Assembly: GCA_024653385.1 (NCBI GenBank)
Contig: JANLFZ010000135.1
Span: 3,802-12,236, forward strand
DNA from: Thermoguttaceae bacterium
Lineage (GTDB): Bacteria; Planctomycetota; Planctomycetia; Pirellulales; Thermoguttaceae
Length of the DNA stretch: 8,435 bases
Reading direction: 5' to 3'
The number at the start of each line of letters is the position of its first letter. Positions within the stretch are counted from its first letter, which is position 1. Under the pieces are notes generated by a model. The model saw only the letters and a program-made list of their open reading frames with translations. It was not told where the DNA came from and searched no databases. This document shows positions 1-5,582 of the stretch, piece after piece. The position numbers and the translations under genes are program-made.

Positions 1-757
1 CGTGGTAGCCATTGGCCAGCTCGATGCCGCGAACGTACAACTCGAACCTCTCTGCCACCGGAGGGGGGCCAGGAGCGACCTGGGCCAGGGCCGCCTGGCT
101 GGCTGGATAGTGGTAGAGAATCGTGGGTCGCGCCCACCCCAATCGCGGCTGGATCCGCTCCACCAGCAACACGTCCAGCCAGCCATCGCGGTCGTCCCGA
201 TCGAGACTCTCGGGAAACGGAACGCCCTCGCGGCGAATCGCCGCCGCCAGATCGTGCGCGCTTGCCGCGTGGGGATCGAGACCCACGTATCGCTCGAACG
301 CCTCGGCATACGCGATTCGTTCGGCGGGCCCGCGCCCGAACAGACACTCGCCGAGGTCGCTCAACAGGGCCATGCCCCCGTCCAAGTCATCGCCCACGCG
401 ATACCACTCGACCAGGGTGAACTCGGGGTTGTGCAGAGGGCCGCGCTCGTCGGCGCGGAACACGCGGGCGATCTGATACAAGGCCGTTCCCCCGGCCGCC
501 AAGAGCCGCTTCATGGCGAACTCGGGAGACGTCTGCAACCAGTAGCGGCGCGTCCCTTGCCCGAGTGGCATATCCACGGCCACCGGATCGAGGTGGCGGT
601 CGACCACGGTGTCGGCCGAGAGGATCGGCGTTTCGACTTCCAGGAACCCGCGTTGGTCGAAGAACCCGCGCACCTTCTGGAGCAAGCCCGCACGCAGGCG
701 CAGACGTTCCCACGAGGCCGTCGGCCGGAAGTCGTCGCGGCAAGGGACGCCGGACAT
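1..757 (-). CDS. epmA: EF-P--(R)-beta-lysine ligase EpmA (PoxA/GenX), C-terminus cut by window edge
   Basis: EpmA is a class II lysyl-tRNA-synthetase paralogue. It lacks the tRNA anticodon-binding domain and attaches (R)-beta-lysine to the conserved lysine of elongation factor P in the cytoplasm. I translated the minus strand from the ATG at 755-757: 252 residues are visible and the frame is still open at base 2. Family landmarks appear in order: VETPILSADTVVDRHLDP (about 41-58), the motif 2 region LQTSPEFAMKRLLAAG (74-89), HNPEFTLVEWYR (109-120), YHYPASQAALAQ (215-226) and VAERFELYVRGIELANGYH (234-252). These follow the E. coli protein closely. E. coli EpmA is about 325 residues, so roughly 70 C-terminal residues with class II motif 3 lie outside the window. 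The start lies 6 bp after the efp stop, with AAGGAATAGG just upstream as a plausible ribosome site, so efp-epmA is almost certainly one operon. The short 5' length and the motifs exclude a full lysyl-tRNA synthetase. Confidence 0.95.
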   Translation of the reverse strand, partial: MSGVPCRDDFRPTASWERLRLRAGLLQKVRGFFDQRGFLEVETPILSADTVVDRHLDPVAVDMPLGQGTRRYWLQTSPEFAMKRLLAAGGTALYQIARVFRADERGPLHNPEFTLVEWYRVGDDLDGGMALLSDLGECLFGRGPAERIAYAEAFERYVGLDPHAASAHDLAAAIRREGVPFPESLDRDDRDGWLDVLLVERIQPRLGWARPTILYHYPASQAALAQVAPGPPPVAERFELYVRGIELANGYH

Positions 758-763
758 GGCGAC

Positions 764-1333
764 CTATTCCTTGACGCGTTCGATGTACTCCCCGGTTCGG
801 GTATCGACCCGGATCAGGTCGCCAATCTCGACAAAGGCCGGGCAGAGGATCTCGGCCCCGGTCTCCACCTTGCACGGTTTGGTGACGTTGGTCGCGGTAT
901 TGCCGCGCGCCCCCGGCTCGCAATACTCGACGCGCAACACCACGTGGTTGGGCGGCGAGACGCTGATCGGCTGGCCGTTGAACAACATCATGTTGCAGAC
1001 CATCGCCTCTTTGAGGTACTTCCACGCCTCATCGACCTGCGCGGCGCTCAGCTCGTACTGCTCGTAGGTGGTGTTGTCCATGAAGACGAATGTGTCGCCC
1101 TGGCGGTAGAGATACTGGGCACTGATTTCCTCGATGTCGGCAGCCTCGATCGAATCGCCGCTCTTGTAGGTCCGGTCGAGAACCGTACCGCGGAGCAGGT
1201 TGCGCAACTTGCACTTGTACAGCGCTTGACCTTTGCCGGGCTTGACGAAATTGCACTCGATCATCAGGTACGGATCGCCATCGAGTTGGACTTTCAGTCC
1301 TTTCTTGAATTGGCTGGTGTTGTAGGAGGCCAC
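764..1333 (-). CDS. efp: Elongation factor P
   Basis: EF-P binds the ribosome between the P and E sites and promotes peptide bond formation at polyproline stretches. The 189-residue protein has the usual family length and three-domain layout. The N-terminal KOW-like domain carries the modification loop FVKPGKGQALYKCKLRNLL (29-47), in which Lys34 is the site matched by E. coli Lys34. The middle OB-type domain includes NGQPISVSPPNHVVLRVEY, and the C-terminal domain ends with the EF-P signature near IGDLIRVDTRTGEYIERVK. The start codon is GTG (1331-1333). An AGGA about ten bases upstream on the minus strand supports it, and the N-terminus MASYNTSQFKKG begins where the family begins. Lys34 of the PGKG type, together with epmA directly downstream and epmB divergent, indicates the beta-lysyl modification route rather than rhamnosylation (arginine at this site) or the 5-aminopentanol type. 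Confidence 0.97.
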   Translation of the reverse strand: MASYNTSQFKKGLKVQLDGDPYLMIECNFVKPGKGQALYKCKLRNLLRGTVLDRTYKSGDSIEAADIEEISAQYLYRQGDTFVFMDNTTYEQYELSAAQVDEAWKYLKEAMVCNMMLFNGQPISVSPPNHVVLRVEYCEPGARGNTATNVTKPCKVETGAEILCPAFVEIGDLIRVDTRTGEYIERVKE

Positions 1334-1373
1334 GGTCGAGATCCTGCGTTCGCTTCCTGGTACGAAGGGGTTG

Positions 1374-1382
1374 TGATACGAT
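1374..1382 (+). promoter_or_regulatory. Possible extended -10 element (TGATACGAT) of epmB
   Basis: The 59-bp gap between efp and epmB contains TGATACGAT, which fits an extended -10 (TGn followed by a TACGAT hexamer at 1377-1382). A weak -35 match, TTCCTG, sits 17 bp upstream at 1354-1359. If transcription starts 6-7 bases after the hexamer, the RNA begins only about 3-5 bases before the ATG at 1393. That agrees with the lack of a clear Shine-Dalgarno site. The same nine bases occur upstream of the HtrA gene. This is inference from sequence pattern only. Confidence 0.4.
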
Positions 1383-1392
1383 TCAGGTTCCT

Positions 1393-2418
1393 ATGGCTGG
1401 TCTGGTTTCGAATGTGGAACGCCTGCGCCCCATGCCCCCGGACTACCCGGATTGGCAAGCGGCGCTGGCTGATCCGGTGACCGATCCAGCCGAACTTTGC
1501 CAGCTACTGGGCTTGACCGCCGAACTTGGGGAGCACACTACCCAAGCGGGCAGTTTCCCTCTCTTGGTGCCACGGACCTTCGTGGCTCGCATGCGCCCCG
1601 GCGACCCGTCGGACCCCCTGTTGCTCCAGGTGCTCCCCCAGAAGGACGAGGAGCGGAGCCATCCGCTTTTCACGCCGGATCCTCTGGGCGAACTCCAGGC
1701 GCTTGGGGCCCCCGGAACGCTCTGGAAATACCAAGGCAGGCTACTCATCCTAGCGGCTGGGCAGTGCGCCGTCCATTGCCGATTCTGTTTCCGGCGTCAT
1801 TTCCCGTATGATCGAACCGGGGACTGGCCCGCCCGATGGGAACAATCCCTCTGTCAGGTGGCGAACGAACCGTCCCTTCACGAGGTCATCCTCAGCGGCG
1901 GCGACCCTCTGACGCTGGCCGACGCGGAACTGCACGAGCTGTTGGGTCGGGTTTCGCGCATACCTCACGTTGCCCGCGTCCGCATTCATACCCGGTTGCC
2001 CATAATGGTTCCCGCGCGCGTCACCGGCGAATTGGTTGCGGCGCTGCGAGGGACTCGGCTTACGCCGGTCGTGGTGGTTCACGTCAACCATGCGGCCGAG
2101 ATCGATGCGTCGGTCGCGGAGGCCCTGGGCCGGTTGATCGACGCGGGCATTCCCGTGCTGAGCCAGTCGGTGCTGTTGCGAAGGATCAACGACTCGGCCG
2201 AGGCCCTGGCTGCGCTCTTCGAGAGGCTGGTGAATGTGCGCGTGATCCCCTATTACTTGCACCAGCTCGACCGCGTTGCCGGGGCCGCGCACTTCGAGGT
2301 TCCGGTGGCCCAGGGAATCGAACTGATGCGCCAACTACGCCTTCGATTGCCCGGCTACGCGATACCGCGGTACGTGCGCGAAACTCCCCTGGGTGCGTGC
2401 AAGGAAGTGCTGGCTTGA
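1393..2418 (+). CDS. epmB: EF-P beta-lysylation protein EpmB (radical-SAM lysine 2,3-aminomutase)
   Basis: EpmB converts (S)-alpha-lysine to (R)-beta-lysine, the substrate that EpmA places on EF-P. It is a cytoplasmic radical SAM enzyme using a 4Fe-4S cluster, S-adenosylmethionine and pyridoxal phosphate. In the 341-residue protein the cluster motif is CAVHCRFCFRRHFPYD, with Cys125, Cys129 and Cys132 (CxxxCxxC). It is followed by SGGDPL (168-173), RIHTRLPIMVPARVT (197-211), NHAAEID (232-238), QSVLLRRIND (258-267) and PYYLHQLD (286-293). Near the C-terminus, Lys337 aligns with the PLP-binding lysine of E. coli EpmB when the two RE(x6)K segments are matched. Length and N-terminus (DWQAALADPVTDP at 20-32) fit E. 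coli EpmB (about 342 residues) and not the longer clostridial catabolic aminomutase, which also has an extra C-terminal tail. Divergence from efp-epmA settles the EF-P role. There is no strong ribosome site before the ATG. Confidence 0.95.
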   Translation: MAGLVSNVERLRPMPPDYPDWQAALADPVTDPAELCQLLGLTAELGEHTTQAGSFPLLVPRTFVARMRPGDPSDPLLLQVLPQKDEERSHPLFTPDPLGELQALGAPGTLWKYQGRLLILAAGQCAVHCRFCFRRHFPYDRTGDWPARWEQSLCQVANEPSLHEVILSGGDPLTLADAELHELLGRVSRIPHVARVRIHTRLPIMVPARVTGELVAALRGTRLTPVVVVHVNHAAEIDASVAEALGRLIDAGIPVLSQSVLLRRINDSAEALAALFERLVNVRVIPYYLHQLDRVAGAAHFEVPVAQGIELMRQLRLRLPGYAIPRYVRETPLGACKEVLA

Positions 2419-2448
2419 GGGCCTCGGCGCCCCACGTTCGGCCCGACG

Positions 2449-3846
2449 CTACTCGGTGGCGCGATCCACCATGGCCACGGGAAGATACCCGTAGAGCGTG
2501 TCGTTGCCGCGAAGGATGAAGAACTTCACCGGGTTGAGGCTGGCGAAATCGGGCCGCTTGATGACCCAGGTGACGTTCTCGATCGACACGGTGGACCAGA
2601 TGTGCATGCCGACCAGCACGTCGCCGCGCCGGATGCCTTGCTCGGCGGCGGGGCTCCCGGGCCGCACCGCGGTGATCAAGAGTCCCCCCTCGTAACGGGT
2701 GCGGAATTGCTGGCGGAATTCGGCCGGTGGAATGGGCTTCAGATCCATGCCCAGCAACTCCCACACCGGGTTGGCCGGGGTGTTCTGGGCAGGCGCCTTG
2801 GCCAGGGTGAGGGTCAACTGAAGCGTCTCGTCACCCCGTCGGACCGTCACATCCAGGTCGCTGCCGGCCTCGAGATCGAGCAGAGCCCGGTGGAAATCGA
2901 GCGGGCGATCGATCTTGGTCTGCCACGGCCGCGAGGCTTTGGCTTGACCGATCGACACGATCACGTCGCCGGCCTTGAGTCCGGCCGACTCGGCGGGGCT
3001 CTTTTCTTCGACCGTGCCGACGACCAAGGGGCCTTCCTTGCCGGGGCTGTGTTTGGCCGGCACCAGGCCGTGCCAGACCTTCTTGGCGCCGCAATGGGCC
3101 AACAGATCGCTGGCGACCGCCATGGCCTTATCGACGGGGATGGCGAACCCGATGCCCTGGGCCCCGGCTCGAACCGCCACGTTGATGCCGATCATCTCGC
3201 CATCGATGTTCAGCAGAGGTCCGCCGGAGTTGCCCGGGTTGATGCTCGCGTCGGTTTGGATCAGGTCTTCGTAGAACTGCGCGTCGCTGACCTGGACCGC
3301 CCGATGCAGCGCACTGACGATTCCCCGCGTCACGGTATGTTCGTAGCCGAACGCATTGCCCACGGCGACGACCGGCTCACCGGGCATGAGGTCGGCGGAG
3401 GTGCCGATCTTGATCACCTCGAAGCGTTCGCGCGGCTCGACGTGGAGCTTGATGATCGCCAGATCGGTTTCCGGGTCGCGTGCCACGAGTTCCGCGGTGC
3501 ATCGGCGACCGTCGGCCAGCGTCACCTGGATCTCGCGCACGCCGTCGACCACGTGGTGGTTGGTCAGCACGTAACCCCGTTCGTCGATAATGACGCCGGT
3601 CCCCATGCCGTTGACCCGGCGACCCGGATCGACCGGACCGGCGCCGCTGGCCGTGGTGACCGTCTTCTCGCCGCGGAGGTTCACCACCGCGCCCCGTGCG
3701 TTCCGCACGGCTTTGACGATCGCGGTCTCCCGAAGGTCCGAACCGGCGGCCCAATCCGCCGAGATCGGCAACCCTAGGACCACAACCAGCAGACCGGAGA
3801 CAACGTGCAAAGGCAGCAACCTCGGGCGAGCGGATCGGTCGGCCAT
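2449..3846 (-). CDS. HtrA/DegP-family serine protease with two PDZ domains, exported
   Basis: This is a trypsin-like protease of the HtrA/Deg family (MEROPS S1C) that degrades or checks misfolded envelope proteins. Starting at the ATG at 3844-3846 it has 465 residues. The N-terminus has basic residues followed by a hydrophobic stretch (about 9-27, LLPLHVVSGLLVVVLGLP), a signal peptide or possibly a membrane anchor. The catalytic triad is complete: His98 in TNHHVVDG, Asp128 in DPETDLAIIK and Ser207 in NPGNSGGPL. A first PDZ domain spans about 260-350 (SPAESAGLKAGDVIVSIG) and a second about 380-455 (GSPAAEQGIRRGDVLVGM). A TTG 24 bases upstream would add eight residues (MTCSDQPP) but has no ribosome site and spoils the signal peptide, so I prefer the ATG; it too lacks a clear Shine-Dalgarno. 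The gene is convergent with epmB (30-bp gap). Many planctomycetes carry several paralogues, so I give no specific deg symbol. Confidence 0.93.
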   Translation of the reverse strand: MADRSARPRLLPLHVVSGLLVVVLGLPISADWAAGSDLRETAIVKAVRNARGAVVNLRGEKTVTTASGAGPVDPGRRVNGMGTGVIIDERGYVLTNHHVVDGVREIQVTLADGRRCTAELVARDPETDLAIIKLHVEPRERFEVIKIGTSADLMPGEPVVAVGNAFGYEHTVTRGIVSALHRAVQVSDAQFYEDLIQTDASINPGNSGGPLLNIDGEMIGINVAVRAGAQGIGFAIPVDKAMAVASDLLAHCGAKKVWHGLVPAKHSPGKEGPLVVGTVEEKSPAESAGLKAGDVIVSIGQAKASRPWQTKIDRPLDFHRALLDLEAGSDLDVTVRRGDETLQLTLTLAKAPAQNTPANPVWELLGMDLKPIPPAEFRQQFRTRYEGGLLITAVRPGSPAAEQGIRRGDVLVGMHIWSTVSIENVTWVIKRPDFASLNPVKFFILRGNDTLYGYLPVAMVDRATE

Positions 3847-3883
3847 GGGTGGTTGATCGGAGCAAGTCAATGGGGTTGTTGCG

Positions 3884-3912
3884 ATCGTATCAGCCGTAGA
3901 AGCGACACGAAA
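3884..3912 (-). promoter_or_regulatory. Possible promoter of the HtrA-family protease gene
   Basis: On the minus strand, TTTCGT (3907-3912) and TACGAT (3884-3889) are separated by 17 bp. The -10 hexamer is preceded by TGA, giving the extended -10 TGATACGAT (3884-3892), identical to the element before epmB. A start about seven bases downstream leaves a leader of about 30 bases before the ATG at 3846. The -35 match is poor, so the call rests mainly on the -10 and its position. Confidence 0.4.
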
Positions 3913-3966
3913 CGAGCCTGTCCGAACCGGCGGATGACACCCTGATTCATCGGCCTGGCCCTCCGC

Positions 3967-3986
3967 AACCCTTGACCGGTGGGGTT
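3967..3986. repeat. Short inverted repeat in the serS-HtrA gap
   Basis: AACCC (3967-3971) pairs with GGGTT (3982-3986) across ten bases that include the palindrome ACCGGT. The stem is only five base pairs, so chance is possible in GC-rich DNA; it is listed because it is part of a cluster of hairpins. Confidence 0.3.
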
Positions 3987-4002
3987 ATAGCCGGAAAAGA
4001 CT

Positions 4003-4022
4003 GCCCAGATTCCCGCGTGGGC
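4003..4022. repeat. Short inverted repeat in the serS-HtrA gap
   Basis: GCCCA (4003-4007) pairs with TGGGC (4018-4022) across ten bases. The arms share the GCCCA core with the longer repeat at 4047-4074. There is no T-tract on either side, so it is not an intrinsic terminator. Confidence 0.3.
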
Positions 4023-4046
4023 TTAAGACAGGGAAGAATGGAGATT

Positions 4047-4074
4047 TTGGGCAACATCCGATCGTGCTGCCCAA
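4047..4074. repeat. 7-bp perfect inverted repeat TTGGGCA/TGCCCAA
   Basis: TTGGGCA (4047-4053) and TGCCCAA (4068-4074) are perfect complements with a 14-base loop. On the plus strand TTTT lies before the stem rather than after it, and no T-tract follows on the minus strand, so a classical terminator is unlikely. The arms could form an RNA stem or be half-sites for a dimeric regulator of the protease gene, about 200 bp upstream of its start. Confidence 0.45.
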
Positions 4075-4103
4075 GTCGGGCTAAATGAGTGAGATTGCAT
4101 GAT

Positions 4104-4140
4104 TCTGGGAGGTCGCCCGGACGGCGTGCCACTCCCCAGA
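4104..4140. repeat. Nested imperfect hairpin
   Basis: TCTGGG (4104-4109) pairs with CCCAGA (4135-4140). AG (4110-4111) can continue the stem with CT (4132-4133) past a single-base bulge. Inside, CGCC (4114-4117) pairs with GGCG (4123-4126) around a five-base loop. The result is a 37-base hairpin with an internal loop, of the kind seen in structured RNAs. Confidence 0.4.
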
Positions 4141-4176
4141 TGGTGCAAGTCGATTCAGAACGAGCGGTGACCCGGT

Positions 4177-4208
4177 TGGGGGGTGTTCACCACCGTGGAA
4201 TCCCCCCA
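4177..4208 (-). terminator. Hairpin after serS, terminator-like without U-tract
   Basis: TGGGGGG (4177-4183) pairs with CCCCCCA (4202-4208). The 18 bases between them fold further: TTCAC (4186-4190) with GTGGAA (4195-4200) around the loop CACC, with one bulged base. It begins 21 bases after the serS stop codon on the minus strand. No run of T follows on that strand (AACCGGG), so it may stop transcription poorly or act only as an mRNA 3' stabiliser. Confidence 0.5.
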
Positions 4209-4229
4209 GCGCGAGAGAGTCTTCCGTGG

Positions 4230-5504
4230 TTACGCGCGCGGGCGTGGCTCGATCCGCTCTTTGCCGACCCACGGGCGCAGCACTTCCGGCACGACCACCG
4301 CGCCGTCGGCCTGCTGGTAGTTCTCGAGGATCGCCACCAACGCGCGGCTAATCGCAATGGCCGTGCCGTTGAGGGTGTGCACGAAGCGGGTGCCTTTCTC
4401 GCCCTTGCGCCGACAGCGGATATTCAGACGCCGCGCCTGGTAGTCGGTGCAGTTCGAGGTGCTGGTGATCTCGCCGAACTCGCCGCGGCCGGGCATCCAG
4501 GCCTCCAAGTCGAACTTGCGATAGGCCGGGCCTCCCAGATCGCCCGAGGCCGTGTCGATCACCCGATAGGGTATCCCCAGCCCGTCGAAGATGCGGCACT
4601 CGATCCGAAGAAGGTCGTCGAGCATGGCGTCGCTTTCGTCGGGCCGGGTGAAGGCGAACATCTCGACCTTGGTGAACTGATGGACCCGGAAGAGCCCGCG
4701 CGTCGCCTTCCCATGCGCCCCGGCCTCGGTGCGGAAACAGTGGCTAATGCCGCAGACCTTGATCGGCAGGGCTTCCTCGTCGATGGTCTGGCCCGAAAGC
4801 AGACCGCCCAGGGTGATCTCGGCCGTGGCCACCAGGCTCAGGTCGGTCCCCTCGATGCTATAGATCTGCGTCTCGGGGCCGCGCGGGATGAAGCCGATCC
4901 CTTCGAGCACCTCGTTGCGTGCCAGGTCGGGCGTGGTGGTCGGCGTGAAGCCCTCGTCGATCAGGATATCGAGCGCGTACCGCTGGAGGGCCAACTCGAG
5001 GAGCACCGCCTCGTTCTTGAGGAAATAGAACCCGTGGCCCGTGACCCGGGCGGCGGCCTCGAAATCCATCAGATCGAGCTTTTCGCCGAGTTCGACGTGG
5101 TCCAGGGGTTTGAAACCGAACGAGGGCACAGGCGTCTTGCCGCGGAACTGCTCGACCGATTCCATGCCGACAGGGGCCGCGGGATGGGTGAGGTTCGGAA
5201 TCGCCCGCAGTAGCGTCCCGAGTTCCGCTTCGATCCGGTCCAGCTCGGCCTGCGCGGCGACCGTGCTCTCGCGGAGTTGCCGGCCTTCTTCCTTGCGGGC
5301 CTCGCGCTGGGCGGGGTCCTTCGCCTTGCCGATCGACCGGGCGACCTCGTTGGCCCGGCGGTTCAAGTCGTCGACCCGGGTCTGCGCCGCCTTGCGCTGG
5401 GCATCCAAGGCGACCACGCGGTCAATGTCGACCCGGACGCCCCGGTTGGCGCAGTTCTGTTTGATTAGTTCGACGTTCTCGAGGATGAATTTGCGGTCGA
5501 GCAT
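4230..5504 (-). CDS. serS: Seryl-tRNA synthetase
   Basis: SerRS is the class II enzyme that charges tRNA-Ser in the cytoplasm. The 424-residue protein (start at ATG 5502-5504) opens with MLDRKFILENVELIKQNC, typical of bacterial SerRS. Next comes a charged, heptad-rich segment (about 30-105) forming the long coiled-coil arm that contacts the tRNA variable arm. Catalytic-domain landmarks follow: TTTPDLARNEVLEGIGFIP (motif 1 region, about 189-207), SLVATAEITLGGLL (223-236), FRTEAGAHGKATRGLFRVHQ in motif 2 (257-276), SGDLGGPAYRKFDLEAWMPG (320-339), SNCTDYQARRL (350-360) and motif 3 NGTAIAISRALVAILENYQ (379-397). An in-frame ATG at 5537 would add eleven residues (MVFDFQPLDDI) not typical of the family. 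Neither start has a Shine-Dalgarno, so the choice rests on homology. The M20 peptidase gene ends 78 bp upstream on the same strand, so co-transcription is possible. Confidence 0.96.
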   Translation of the reverse strand: MLDRKFILENVELIKQNCANRGVRVDIDRVVALDAQRKAAQTRVDDLNRRANEVARSIGKAKDPAQREARKEEGRQLRESTVAAQAELDRIEAELGTLLRAIPNLTHPAAPVGMESVEQFRGKTPVPSFGFKPLDHVELGEKLDLMDFEAAARVTGHGFYFLKNEAVLLELALQRYALDILIDEGFTPTTTPDLARNEVLEGIGFIPRGPETQIYSIEGTDLSLVATAEITLGGLLSGQTIDEEALPIKVCGISHCFRTEAGAHGKATRGLFRVHQFTKVEMFAFTRPDESDAMLDDLLRIECRIFDGLGIPYRVIDTASGDLGGPAYRKFDLEAWMPGRGEFGEITSTSNCTDYQARRLNIRCRRKGEKGTRFVHTLNGTAIAISRALVAILENYQQADGAVVVPEVLRPWVGKERIEPRPRA

Positions 5505-5538
5505 GATATCGTCAAGGGGTTGAAAGTCGAAGACCATT

Positions 5539-5555
5539 GGGCCGCTTGGTGGCCC
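5539..5555. repeat. Small hairpin in the M20 peptidase-serS gap
   Basis: GGGCC (5539-5543) and GGCCC (5551-5555) form a five-bp stem with a seven-base loop between the peptidase stop codon and serS. If serS began at the upstream ATG (5537) this stem would abut the start codon; with the preferred start it lies 35 bases upstream. No T-tract follows. Its function is unknown. Confidence 0.3.
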
Positions 5556-5582
5556 GACACTCCTTTGCTGGCACGCCCGGCA

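Larger units (their letters stand above)
3847..4229. other. 383-bp gap between serS and the HtrA gene: promoter region plus structured DNA
   Basis: No convincing protein gene lies here. The only reading frames are short, start at arbitrary codons and match nothing I recognise. The serS-proximal end holds a terminator-like hairpin (4177-4208) and the protease-proximal end a promoter-like element (3884-3912). Between them are four further inverted repeats (3967-3986, 4003-4022, 4047-4074, 4104-4140). The hexamer TGCCCA, or its complement TGGGCA, occurs at 4002-4007, 4048-4053 and 4068-4073. This is the only non-coding stretch over 300 bases in the window. It could be a leader or regulatory region for the protease or a small RNA gene; I could not match it to tRNA, SRP RNA or another known RNA. 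Confidence 0.6.

Noticed and set aside
2..1480. A 492-codon plus-strand open frame opposite epmA and efp
   Set aside because: It is antisense to two clearly homologous genes, overlaps the epmB start, and has no recognisable domain. Long antisense frames are expected in GC-rich coding DNA.
2602..3777. A 391-codon plus-strand open frame opposite the HtrA gene
   Set aside because: It is a mirror of the protease coding frame with low-complexity Arg/Gly/Asp-rich content and no domain of its own.
3947..4132. A 61-codon minus-strand open frame in the serS-HtrA gap
   Set aside because: It has no clear ribosome site, no homology I can recognise and unlikely composition; it overlaps several inverted repeats instead.
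4089..5213. A 374-codon plus-strand open frame opposite serS
   Set aside because: It is antisense to a complete seryl-tRNA synthetase and has no recognisable motifs.
5505..5582. T-box or other riboswitch before serS
   Set aside because: The 78-bp gap after the peptidase stop is too short, and no T-box sequence or stem I arrangement is visible.
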